From Rodentolepis nana (taxonomy: Eukaryota > Platyhelminthes > Cestoda > Cyclophyllidea > Hymenolepididae), in contig UZAE01000558.1 of NCBI GenBank assembly GCA_900617975.1, positions 1 to 21,398 of the forward strand: a stretch of 21,398 nt of DNA. Reading direction: 5' to 3'. The translations under genes and the position numbers were made by a program. Of the stretch, positions 1 to 9,755 are shown piece by piece (the first letter of the stretch is position 1; every line of letters starts with the position of its first letter). The notes below the pieces were generated by a model. That model worked only from the letters and a program-made list of their open reading frames with translations, was not told the origin of the DNA and made no database searches.

Positions 1-273
1 TCATTAGCCATTTAGCTGACTTCGGGCTTCACAGAGAGAAAGAGGATCTTCCAAGTGACAAAAAGTCGAGGGGTGGGGAACAGTAAAAGAGGCAGACGGA
101 CACAAAGGTAGAGAAAAAGGTGAGGTGAGTACTGAGGAAGGGGTCGAATATGACAACCAGGGGGGTCGTGGTAGTTTGAAGTCAGAAGTCAAATGCCGGT
201 TAATAGACTTTTTACTGTATGAGTATACGTTGCCCAGGTTGCACCACGTGGAGGTAAGTCTATCGCACACCCC
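1..273 (-). repeat. SINE-like element, copy 1 (cut by the left window edge)
   Basis: Reverse-strand copy of the dispersed element. Its 5' end is at 273 (GGGGTGTGCGATAGAC read on the minus strand), and its 3' region reaches position 1 at GGCTAATGA, so about 30 bp of tail is missing to the left. The head hairpin arms (ATAGACTT and AAGTCTAT) are intact. Any target duplication would start at 274 and have its partner outside the window. Confidence 0.85.
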
Positions 274-594
274 TGTGTGCTGATAACGCAAAGTGTAACA
301 ATAAATGAAGAGTAAAATTTAACCCCACTTCAGTAATGAGATGAAACCAACTAATGGTTTGAATTACCGTGGGAGACATCTCAAAATTGCCTTTCCAGAT
401 CTGAATGGAAGGGAACGCACGTAAACGGGTGTTTATGGAGTGAAATACTGTTCTTAAATAATTCATTTCTTCTCTTGTCATTTTCAACGTAGCATATCTC
501 TTGAATAGAAGAGCTTTTGGAGGACTTCTGGGCAACCCTGCTTATGCTTGTTCTCGTTGTTTCAGTAATGTGTATCTCAAAGTAAATATTTTAG
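274..594. other. Region left of the first visible SMYD4 exon
   Basis: No convincing exon. A stretch at 492-581 stays open on the plus strand and ends at a GTAAAT donor, but joining it to the exon at 595 would need a 13-nt intron, so I do not call it. The region is presumably intron of the SMYD4 gene. Confidence 0.4.
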
Positions 595-1649
595 AATTTA
601 TATGCGGTACTAGAGGAATACGAGAAGCTTCATGAGGAAGGAGACACTACAGCCCTCGTGAAGACATACTATTTAAGAATACGTGAGCTATTTAGAAAAG
701 CAGAAAATGTGCGTGAATTTTTAATGAGGTTTCCAAAATGTAAAACGGACTTTCACCGCGTTTCTTTCCTCCTGGAGATATGTGCAAAAGAGAAATTGGG
801 TAAGCTCCCCACCCCCTCTCTCTCTCTCTCTCTCTCTACCCATTGCGCTATACTTGATTTGAATGCTCTGTGTATTTTTTAAGCGAGTATTTTGCTTCGT
901 TTTAGTTAAGAATGGGGCCATTTCTGGTTTGCCCTCGAAATTGAAGGAAATCAAGGTTGGAATGGGGAAAGATGATGCCCTCTCTGAAGCGTTTCAGCAA
1001 AAAAGCAAGCATTTCTGGGAGATGAGAGATGGACGAAACGCTCTAAAATACTTAACTTATTCCGTATTTTATGCCAAATCAAATGAACAGAAATTCAGTT
1101 CCATCGTCTCAAGGTTCTTTCTGTTATATAACATGGAGAACTACGAGGACGCCCTAGAAGATTCCAGAAATGCCCTTGAAGTATGTTTTCTTTCAATCAA
1201 CTAGGTGTAGACGACAACAAAAACATTCTTAATATCGTAAAATCTAGTTGCTTATTGTTTAAAAAAACGCATATGGAGAAAAATTGGCTTTGGAAGTATT
1301 AATTGTCTGCGTCTAGTGTCCGTAAAGGATCATGTGTGACTGCAAACATTTTTTTCTCCTTTAAGAATACACTTTGATTAGAATTTTAGTGATATTCATT
1401 GTGACGCAAAACTGAGTATTCATTCATTGAGATTTATTTGCAGAAGTGGAAAAATTGGCGCAAATTGCGTAATTAAGACCGAGAAAATTTGAATCGGGCT
1501 TCATTTGCTTTCATGTGAATTTGCCTCTTCATTGAGTGCCTAAATTTGTGTTTATGCTATTAATAGTTTATTGATAATTTGACTTAACAGAGTAACTAGT
1601 CGTTCATTCAGCAATGTATTTGTCTTTGTGGATAATTGGAATTCGGAAC

Positions 1650-1742
<93 letters not shown>

Positions 1743-4700
1743 GAATAAAGAGTTTACTAAGAAATATAGATTCAGGTAGTCGGAGACCCCTACTCTTAAT
1801 TATCCGTACGGGGTTTAGCGAATAAATCAATATCTTTAAATTTTCGGTTGAAGTACACAAAGAAAAGCCTCAAATCGCTTCATTTCCTTAATAAAATTCA
1901 GTTGCCATTTTTGTGGTCTATAGCTAATCAGATCCCATTCGGAGGAAAGTGAGGGGGGTGCCTAACTAATTATTATGCAATTAATTAGTTGTCTGGTTGG
2001 ACAATATTGCTCGCCAAGGGTTCTTTATTGGTAATCTTACACAGCCAGGGGTATGCGATAGACTTACCTCCACATGGTGCACCCTGGGCAACGTATACTC
2101 ATACGGCAAAAAGTCTATTAATCGGCAGTTGACTTCTGGCTTCAAATCCCCATGACCCCACTGTATGTCATATTCTACCACTTCCACAGTACTCATCCTA
2201 CCTTTTCCCTGCCTTTGTGTCTGTCTGTCTCTTTTGCATCTGTGTGTCACTCTTCTGCACCCCCTCCCTCTTGAATTTTTCTAACTTTGATTTTCCTTCC
2301 CCCTGTGAAGCCCGAAGTCAGCGAAAGGGCTAATGATAAAAATGAAAATCTTACACAGCCAGGTCAACATATATGTTTCCAATATTCACCAGTCCATTGC
2401 AAGGAAGAGGTGGTACGAATGACTCAAGTACTGTTTTACTATAGTCAATTATACGCATCGAAATATTTTGATTTTCCCTTCCTAACTAACAATTTATAGC
2501 CCTTTATAATATATACCGAATTTCAACAAAGATCCTTGCTATGTTGTCCTTTTAGATTCAACCAAAGATGCTCTTTTTACTATATTTCTATACCGCCCAA
2601 TGTCATATGAAGTTGAACAACTTTACACAGGCTTTGGTGTACTTTAGAAAAGCCAAGGAAATTGAACCCGATCAGGAAATCGATCGAGAAAAATATCAAG
2701 AGCATTTGGATTATGGAATAGAAGAATGCGATAATAGACAACGCGTACGCAAAGCGGAATCGAAATGGTTTAGTTATCATCCACAACCTCCAGATCACCT
2801 GGCTCCTCTAAGTCAGGGTAAAAGCTGCCCTAAGTCTCCAAAAGGCGGAACTTGGCAATTTAAAAACACAAACGAACGTGGATGGACTTTGAAGGCAACT
2901 AGGAACATTTCTATCGGTATGACCTTGCGAATGCGCCGTTAAGTTTTCTTTCAACCAAATGTATTTTTTAATTTCTCTGTTTGAAAATTTAATTGTAGGT
3001 GAAGTTTTATTGGCAGAAAGACCCTATGTGTCGATTCTTAATTACCCTCGAACTGAAAATTGTTATCACTGCTATAAGCGGTGTTATAGCCTATTGCCGT
3101 GCAGCGGTTGCCCTTATGTAAGCCATTTTAATAATTTGTCTAACAATTACCGGGATCAATAATGTTATAATACAAAATTGATAAAAAACGTTGATGATAT
3201 TGAACACATACTAAGGTAGTGCCAAATGTTAGGCAATAATTACTTCTGCGTTTGAGACCTAATCACCCTAAATTTACAACTTGTTTGGGAGTCCTTTTGA
3301 ATTGTGTTGCTGGCCCTCATCTCATTAAAACTATTAATTGATTTTATCTGTTTGGAATCTGGGCGTACGATAGACTTACCTCCACGTGGGGCGCCCCGGA
3401 CAGCGTATACTTATACGGCGAAAAAAGTCTATAAACCGGCAGTTGACTTGAAACTACCATCACCCCACTATATGTCATATTACAACGCTTTAACAGTACT
3501 CACCTCACCTCTTCTCTGCCTCTGTGTCTGTCTGTCTCTTTCACATCTGTGAATCACTCTTCTGCACCCCACCCCCCTCTTGAATTATTCTCACTATGAT
3601 GTTTCACCTCTATGTGAATCCCGAAGTCAGCTAAAGGACTAATGTTAACTATCAATGCGATTGCCATTTGAAATAAATAAATAAATCTATTTGAAGTCCC
3701 TGATCTGAACTTTGGACAAAAATTTAGCACTGAAATCATGTTTCATGCTTTGAAGTTGTACAATTCAATATTATGGTACCGGGCGCGTTCTCTCTCTCGA
3801 AGTGTTGGCACATAATGCCAAACGCCTTTTAAAGTAACATTGATCAGCCGTTTTTTTTCGCCATTTAATGTCCCCTTTTCGTGTCAAATTAGGTTGGATT
3901 TTGCAGTGAAAAATGCGCTAATGGAGCAATGTCGGTGGATAGTTCTGTGAGTACTGGAACTGGTCGACATAGGTATGAGTGTGGTATTCTCCCATTCATC
4001 TTATTAAACAAATTTTCCTCAAACATATCAGAAGATCAGAGTTATACTGGATGCGCCGCAACAAGCCACCTCGCCTATAGGTGTATTGCAAATACGGATC
4101 CACACAGACTCAAAAGTTCCATTACTGCTCCCTCTACGAGAGCCTTGGTAGGTGAACATTTCGGAGCACTCGAATGTTAAGAGAACTTTCATTAAATGCT
4201 ATTTTTTTCTATTTTACCGCTTTTAGATCGCCTATAGACAATATGCCTAATACATTAAAAGTAGCATTTCATATACATGCTCAGTTAAATTCTATATATC
4301 AATGTGAAAGAAACCTAACAGAACTTAAAAATTCAAAGGTCAGATCTTGATCGTAAAATGAATACGACGATTTGCTTTCAAATATCAGATGTTCAATGCC
4401 CATAGATGAACGATCAATGATCGAAATATCTAACTGAGCAGAGAGAGTGCTTGAAAACGTTGTCCTAATGAGGCTAGAGTAGTCATTATAGTTCAAATTT
4501 CAGGGGACTAGACACGAATGCCTACTTAATATACCCGATGATATGAGTGGCCAAGAACAATCGCTAATCCCGACTGATCGATAAGAGAATGCTGAAATAC
4601 GAGCTCCTCTCAAAGTTATTTTCCCCGTAACGTACCTTTAACATGATCGAACATAGCTATGAATATCCTGAAAAAAAATATGGACTATACTGAAATGCTT

Positions 4701-5799
4701 TGGCCATTGATGCATTTTTCATCTCACCTCCCCTTAAATGTTACTTTTAGAATGTTGCAAAAGGTCACCAGGCCTTTAGAGGTAAGAAGGAAGTTCGTAA
4801 AGTTCCGCCCAATCAAATTGATTCTTCCGACTATTCCTCGATCACTTGGCTGGACAGTTGTTCCGAGAAGAGGGATTTAATTGAACTTTGGCAGAAGACA
4901 ATTGCAGCCCTCTTTCTCACCTATTGCCTTTGGGTAAATTAAACGAAAAAAACACTACTCTTTATAAATTTGCGAATTTAAATAAAGTTAGAGTGTAATC
5001 AATGATTTCGTATTGATTTTTTATGTAGATTTCTGGTTATCCAATGGATTGGAGCAAGATAGATAAAGAAGAGCCAAAGTTCGAAGGCAAGGGTTCGAGG
5101 CCTCTGTCAGTCAGTCATGTAGCCGCTTGCATGCTCTATCATCTTCAGGCGTCAACAGTTAACTGCCAAGACTATTTTATGCTTTCAACTCCTTCGCGTG
5201 AAGTGCCGCCAAAAACATGCAGGTCTATTGCAACTGCCATCTATCCCACCATCTCCCTCATCAACCACGCCTGCAATCCTTCCGCGGTTCTTGTTAATAC
5301 AGCCCGAGGGGGCGCGTTTCTCTATGCTTTGAGACCTATCCTTGCGAATGAAGAAATAACCGTGTGCTACAAATACTCCTACTTCTCAGCCCCAGAATCA
5401 GCGCGCCGTTTCCTGCTGAAATGTTACTTTCACTTTGACTGCAATTGCGAGGCTTGTGCAAACAAGTGGTTCACAAGAAACCAATTCGACTTGGGCACAT
5501 TAAAGTGTCGAGAGTGCAAGAAAGCATTCAGTGTTGATAAAGAGGAGTGTGGAAAATGTCATTCAAAAGAGACGGCTATTGCATTTAAGAAGTCATTACT
5601 GCAACTCATGGGAAGTAGGTTCTCCCTCACCCGTGGACTCAAATGTCGTGAGAAGTGCACTTTAATTTATAAGGAGTTGCAAGAGGTACTTAGGTCCCAT
5701 GGTGCTTGCCATGCCTACCTCCAATCACTCTATAGTTATATAATCCTTTTAAAGTTTGGTAATCTATCTATTGAACCATTTGAACGAGTGAACTACTAA
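595..5799 (+). CDS. SMYD4: SMYD4-like SET/MYND protein-lysine methyltransferase (5'-partial, 7 visible exons)
   Basis: Exons read as 595-799, 906-1180, 2556-2916, 2999-3117, 3893-4147, 4751-4933 and 5029-5799; all junctions are GT-AG and the joined frame is open for 722 residues. Order in the visible protein: helical TPR-like region (about 1-240); first SET segment with GWTLKATRNISIGEVLLAERP (split here by an intron); MYND zinc finger with ligands C302, C305, C315, C318, C324, C328, H346, C350; SET core NHACNPS (545-551) and EEITVCY (574-580); post-SET cysteines C604, C606, C609; then a CxxC...CxxC pair and C-terminal helices. Family members transfer methyl groups from S-adenosylmethionine to lysine. 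The exon at 595 has an in-frame TAG just before it and no early ATG, so the first coding exon(s) lie upstream. The protein stops soon after LLKFGNLSIE, a motif after which human SMYD4 continues for roughly 60 residues (from memory), so the C-terminus is short or a further exon was missed. SMYD4 rather than SMYD1-3 is chosen because of the long TPR region before MYND. Confidence 0.85.
816..837. repeat. (CT)n microsatellite in SMYD4 intron 1
   Basis: About eleven CT units inside the 106-nt intron 800-905. The tract lies near the donor rather than at the acceptor, so it is not the normal polypyrimidine tract of that intron. Confidence 0.9.
1659..1740. repeat. (AT)n microsatellite in SMYD4 intron 2
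   Basis: Uninterrupted AT dinucleotides for 82 bp, preceded by an imperfect stretch from 1651. The sequence is self-complementary and could form a cruciform; both strands read through it give meaningless Tyr-Ile repeats. Confidence 0.95.
2050..2346 (+). repeat. SINE-like element, copy 2, with perfect 17-bp target-site duplication
   Basis: Full-length 5' end; about 297 bp inside intron 2 of the SMYD4 gene, same orientation as the gene. It is flanked by AATCTTACACAGCCAGG at 2033-2049 and again at 2347-2363, a perfect 17-bp direct repeat. The body holds the shared head, a TGTCTGTCTGTCTCTTT pyrimidine-rich stretch and the GAAGCCCGAAGTCAGC 3' block. Its end differs from copies 3-5: after GGGCTAATGA it goes straight to a short A-rich tail and lacks the GCCATTTGATATAAATAAAT ending. 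Confidence 0.92.
3361..3684 (+). repeat. SINE-like element, copy 3, in SMYD4 intron 4
   Basis: About 324 bp, sense to the SMYD4 gene. It starts GGGCGTACGATAGACTTACC and ends in GCCATTTGAAATAAATAAAT, an AAAT-repeat tail typical of non-LTR retroposition. The flanks ATCTGTTTGGAATCT (3346-3360) and ATCTATTTGAAGTCC (3685-3699) match at 11 of 15 positions, which may be a decayed target duplication. It looks older than copies 2, 4 and 5. Confidence 0.85.
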
Positions 5800-5990
5800 C
5801 TTTTTATGAACATTTAATTTCAATCTCTTTGGTGTTAAAAAATGAGGAAATATATTATCGAAACGGTTTTTTGCACTGTCAGCTACCTCGTACTTCTTAC
5901 CAGCAAACCTCGTATGTAAAGGGGAGGGTTATGAATTGGGAATAACGTACAGTTGAAGTGCCTTAATGACATGGGTAGAGAACTCAGTAA

Positions 5991-6012
5991 GTGTGTGTAT
6001 GTGTGTGTGTGT
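5991..6012. repeat. (GT)n microsatellite downstream of SMYD4
   Basis: Two short GT runs broken by one TA, between the SMYD4 stop codon and its candidate polyadenylation signal. Confidence 0.85.
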
Positions 6013-6064
6013 ATACAGCATGTACTAAGTGGTATTTATGATAATCGAATTAAAATTCGTGCAG

Positions 6065-6070
6065 AATAAA
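6065..6070 (+). terminator. Candidate polyadenylation signal for SMYD4
   Basis: AATAAA 266 bp after the SMYD4 stop codon, with an ATTAAA just upstream at 6049-6054. It is a plausible 3' end, but the hexamer is common in AT-rich DNA. Confidence 0.4.
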
Positions 6071-6460
6071 TATCACCATATTCAGTTATAGTTGGTCAGA
6101 TTAGCCAATTGCAGAGTTCAATTATTTCCGTTCACATGTTAGAACGAAGTGGATTCGATAAAGGCTCAATAGTCCCTGCAACGGCTAAGTCAGTGCTCAA
6201 ATTGCGTTTGCATGCAAATTCAATGATAACAAATGTGCTTTAGTATAAGTTCAGATCGAACACAGGATAAAGAGTTATGTCTTCGCCACATCCAAATTTA
6301 CATTTTAGCATCAATTGAGCTCAAACTCTGGTAGGCTAAAATGCGGTTTCTAGAGTGAAAGAATTCAATTGAAGAGGAAGGCAGAAATGCCAAAATTACA
6401 CTTGAATGGAATAAGTTCAACATTTGACTTGCTTCATGGGTCTAGTGCAGTTGTGATAGA

Positions 6461-6782
6461 TTTATATCAAATAGCAGGCTTTATGGTAGTTATCATTAGC
6501 CCTTTAGTTGACTTTAGGCTTCACAGAGGGAGAGGAACATCAAAGCGAAAAAGTCGAGAGGTGAGCGGGGGAGAACAGAAGAGTGATTTAAAGATGTAAA
6601 AGGGACAGGCACAAAGGTAGATGAAAGGTGAGGTGAGAACTGTGGAAGTAGTCCAATATGACATACAGTGGGGTCATGATAGTTTGAACTCAGAAGTCAA
6701 CTGCCGGTTTATAGACTCTTTTGCCGCATGAGTATACATTGCCCAGGGTGCATCATGTGGAGGTAAGTCTATCGCACATCCC
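6461..6782 (-). repeat. SINE-like element, copy 4, with 14-bp target-site duplication
   Basis: Reverse-strand copy of about 322 bp in the spacer downstream of the SMYD4 gene. It is flanked by GCAGTTGTGATAGA at 6447-6460 and 6783-6796, a perfect 14-bp direct repeat. On its own strand it starts GGGATGTGCGATAGAC and ends with a single TGATATAAA unit instead of the longer AAAT tail of copies 3 and 5. Confidence 0.92.
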
Positions 6783-7440
6783 GCAGTTGTGATAGAGGTC
6801 ATGTGTATATAAATTATACCAAATATAAGCAAAATAATTGATTTATGGCATTTAGCGCTATTGTACAATGTGACCTTTCAGAGCATTAGAAAGAAGAAGT
6901 AGTATTACTACTACTATCGTGGCTAGTTGTGTTATTATGGCCAATCCCCCACCGCTGCTTAATTAGTTTTGAAGGTATGGTCAACTCTCGGCTAGAATAC
7001 GAGTTTCTCCTAAGAACGAGTGTCAGATGACAAGCCCCTTCTTGTGTAAAGTGTGCTGTGATGACCCCCTTTTAATTGACTTATGATGTTTCGGAAGGTA
7101 AATCCAAAATGTAGCTCTTAGACTGAAGGAATATGAAGTAAATAGAGCGCAAATAAAAAACAAATTGGTGCTTTATTTGCGCATGCATATCTAATTGTAG
7201 TGTTTTTGACCTAATGTTTTAAATATTAGCGTCATACAGAAAGAGATCATAAATTCACTAATTGAGGAACGTTTGGCGAATTTTTTGAGGAAATCAAAGT
7301 AGAGTGGAGCTGCATGCAAGACAATTCTAGAGCTATTAAAACAAAAACAGTTAATTCAAAATTAATGACTTTCGCGCAAATATAACTCCAACCGGCCTAT
7401 GTTTGAATTTATTATAAATCTGCAATAAAAGGAAGGACCG

Positions 7441-7474
7441 TGATGGTGGTGGTGGTGGTGGGGGGGGGGGGGGG
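7441..7474. repeat. (TGG)n followed by a 15-G tract
   Basis: Seven imperfect TGG units run into 15 consecutive G (7460-7474). On the plus strand this could form a G-quadruplex. The minus-strand frame through it gives His and Pro runs that I regard as meaningless. Confidence 0.9.
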
Positions 7475-8264
7475 ATTGTGAATTTTGTAGATTTTCAGAA
7501 AAACGGAATGGGTTTTCAATAGACATTTTGTGTGGCATGAAGCAGTGGCTTATATGTCTTCTTGACGCCATAAAGCAACTAGGTAGGAAGTCAAAGAACA
7601 TCTGTCCAGTACGGAACTAGTGTTGATTGCAAAATGTAAATTTCACGAAGCATTTAACCACATATGTATGGCGAAGTTGGGATTACATTTATTGAGGTCC
7701 ATTCACACTTAGATAAACGCAGCTTGGGTATTGGAATTAGGTAACAACGGCTCATTAACACAATTAGACCATATCCAACAAGACAGTGAACTTATTGTGC
7801 AGGAAAACGGAATAAGGACACACAGATATCGCAACTGATTCAGGACTCGACAGACTGTAGAGTGTAATGTATTATGAAGCAAATTGTAGATATGAAAATA
7901 TTGAATGTACTTATGAGGTTTTAAATGAGAAATCTCGTTCGAAAGGGAAACAACATTTTGTAACTCAAACCACTACTTCTCATTTGACCTTTCTACCCCA
8001 AATTTGATTTGCTGGTGAGGTTTGTCTTCTTCCAATCTAACCCTACTTCCAACGTTCTTTTCGGAACGTGCCTGTAGTGCATGCTAATTAGAGAGTTTTT
8101 TCTGTACCCTTTATTTACCTTCTTTTTAACGCACATTCAAGCAAGCATTTTCCACCACCAACTCAATTCTTCCCCGTTCATCATGTCAACTACAAAACAT
8201 TAAGAAAACCCCTAATTTTGCATGAGGATTTATCAATTTCCGGCGTGGTTAGTCACTATGTCAC

Positions 8265-8568
8265 GGGGTGCGCAATAGACTTACCTCCACGAGGTGCACC
8301 CTGGGCAACGTATATGCAAAAACGTCTATTGGCCGGCAGTTGACTTCTGACTTCAAACTACTATGGCCCGACCTATTCTGTACTCATCTTACCTTTTTAT
8401 GCCTTTGTGTTTGTCTGTCTGTCTCTTTTACAACTGTGAATCACTCTTCTGTCCCCTTCTCAACTTTTTGTCTCTTTGATGTTCCTCCTCCTCTCTATGA
8501 AGCCTGAAGTCAACTAAAGGGCTAATGATAACTCTCAAAACGCCTGCCATTTGATATAAATAAATAAA
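8265..8568 (+). repeat. SINE-like element, copy 5, with 15-bp target-site duplication
   Basis: About 304 bp, starting GGGGTGCGCAATAGACTTAC and ending TTGATATAAATAAATAAA. It is flanked by TAGTCACTATGTCAC (8250-8264) and TAGTCACTACGTCAC (8569-8583), 14 of 15 identical. It carries small internal deletions in the head (the region after CAACGTATA is shortened), which weaken the head hairpin. Confidence 0.92.
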
Positions 8569-9080
8569 TAGTCACTACGTCACTTAATTTACGTCAACCT
8601 TAACTGAAACGAATTAGAAAAGTTTATATGACGTGGTGCCCGATACTACGCTCACATTTATCGCAATATATATCGCGACGATATTTCAAGCCAAAATTCA
8701 CATAAGTAAGTGAATTGGATGATTATTAAGTTTGAGAATCTCACAAAGGAGGCCCCACAAGAACATGAGTGCCGATTTTTTTCTTGATAGGCTTAGGGTC
8801 TATGCTGCATATGCACACTTTACGCCTGTCAATTTTTTGGTATTATAACATCAAGTGAACACCCACCGAAGTTTTACGAATACTACACCTATTAATAATT
8901 ACTTGAAAATATAAAGAAATATAAAGGAAAATCAAAGTCACCAAACGAAAACAGTTATATTTTAGGAATATATCAATACCTTCCAAAGGTTATTTTAAAA
9001 AGTAGATAAAGAAAGATGTGCATTTCAAAGGAGAATTACACGACGTCGGAATAAAACTCTAATTTGATCAATCAATTGGT

Positions 9081-9755
9081 CTAGATAGGTGGTTTAGAAG
9101 AGGAATGTTGTTTGATTACCAATTCTTCTTCAACTGAAGCTGCTGATGACGTCAGATGATGTGATTCAGGCAAACGCCATGTTCGCTCAGAAAGTACCTC
9201 TTTTGGGACAACAAAGAGAAGTTGGGAATCGGAAAGTTCTTTTAATCGCCGTTCAATATAATTAGAGAACTCTTCATGGGACTTCGCGACTAGCACAGGC
9301 TTACGCAGCTTCGAATCAAGGTCGTAATAGTTAACCACTTCAGGATCAGGAGTTGCAATACCCCGGAAAGCAACCCAATGTCGTCCACCAACTGACGCAA
9401 TACTTTTCCGACGAGCGTTGAGAATACAACCGACAATTTTGCTCCAATCTAAGCGGTGATCAGCAAGACTCGTACGTTTGTCAAACCATATTATGTCATG
9501 CCCTGTCTCCTGTAGCGCAACGATTAAAGCATTTGCATCGTAGTTACCAAGGCCAAGGATATTGCGGTGAGGATTCATAAAAGGCGAACAATCAGGTGCT
9601 AATTCTTCACAAATTCTATTCAAATCGGCCTTAGTTACAGCATGGCGTTGTAAGACATTATTTATTGCATGAACTGCGCAAAGCATAAGGGATTGCCGCT
9701 GGTGATAAAGATTTGGTGGAAGCGCATTATTTTTACTGTCACTCATTAGAGTCAT
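9081..9755 (-). CDS. JOSD: Josephin-domain deubiquitinase (JOSD1/2 type)
   Basis: Single uninterrupted frame of 224 residues from the first ATG; a second ATG (9746) would remove three residues and begins MSDSKNN. This is the size of the small JOSD1/JOSD2 cysteine proteases, which cleave ubiquitin chains in the cytosol and at membranes. Visible motifs: YHQRQSLMLCAVHAINN at the N-terminus, with oxyanion Gln21 and nucleophile Cys26; LGxGNYDAN in the middle; GGRHWVAF with catalytic His126; YYDLDSKL, where residue 145 is Asp although human JOSD1/2 have Asn (from memory). The C-terminal LLFVVPKEV also matches JOSD proteins and is followed by a Ser-rich tail of about 30 residues. There is none of the UIM or polyglutamine region of ataxin-3. 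Lack of introns, unlike every other gene here, could mean a retrocopy that stayed functional, or simple intron loss. It is divergent from the J-protein gene across about 1.3 kb. Confidence 0.9.
   Translation of the reverse strand: MTLMSDSKNNALPPNLYHQRQSLMLCAVHAINNVLQRHAVTKADLNRICEELAPDCSPFMNPHRNILGLGNYDANALIVALQETGHDIIWFDKRTSLADHRLDWSKIVGCILNARRKSIASVGGRHWVAFRGIATPDPEVVNYYDLDSKLRKPVLVAKSHEEFSNYIERRLKELSDSQLLFVVPKEVLSERTWRLPESHHLTSSAASVEEELVIKQHSSSKPPI

Larger units (their letters stand above)
5800..9080. other. Intergenic spacer between SMYD4 and the Josephin gene
   Basis: Apart from two retroposon copies, the GT run, the G tract and the candidate poly(A) signal, I see no supported gene. Open frames here are short, mostly lack an ATG, or run through the repeats. 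Confidence 0.6.

Noticed and set aside
1552..1860. Open frames on both strands with long Tyr-Ile repeats
   Set aside because: They are translations of the (AT)n microsatellite inside a SMYD4 intron.
2050..2346. Dispersed repeat as a MITE or DNA transposon because of its inverted repeats
   Set aside because: The inverted repeats are internal, not terminal; the tails are AAAT-type and target duplications are 14-17 bp, which fits retroposition.
2304..2346. Hammerhead-ribozyme core near CGAAA...CTAATGA in the repeat
   Set aside because: The order and spacing of the conserved core boxes do not fit, and CGAAA is not kept in the other copies.
3947..3972. Possible 26-nt intron in SMYD4 (GTGAGT...CATAG)
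   Set aside because: Removing it shifts the frame into a stop and destroys the conserved HRYEC end of the MYND finger.
7362..7601. Minus-strand frame with poly-Pro and poly-His
   Set aside because: The runs come from the G tract and TGG repeat; the rest has no recognisable domain and no splice or neighbour support.
7729..7836. Short coding-looking stretch (VLELGNNGSLTQLDHI...)
   Set aside because: Only about 45 codons between stops, no ATG, no splice sites that extend it and no recognised family.
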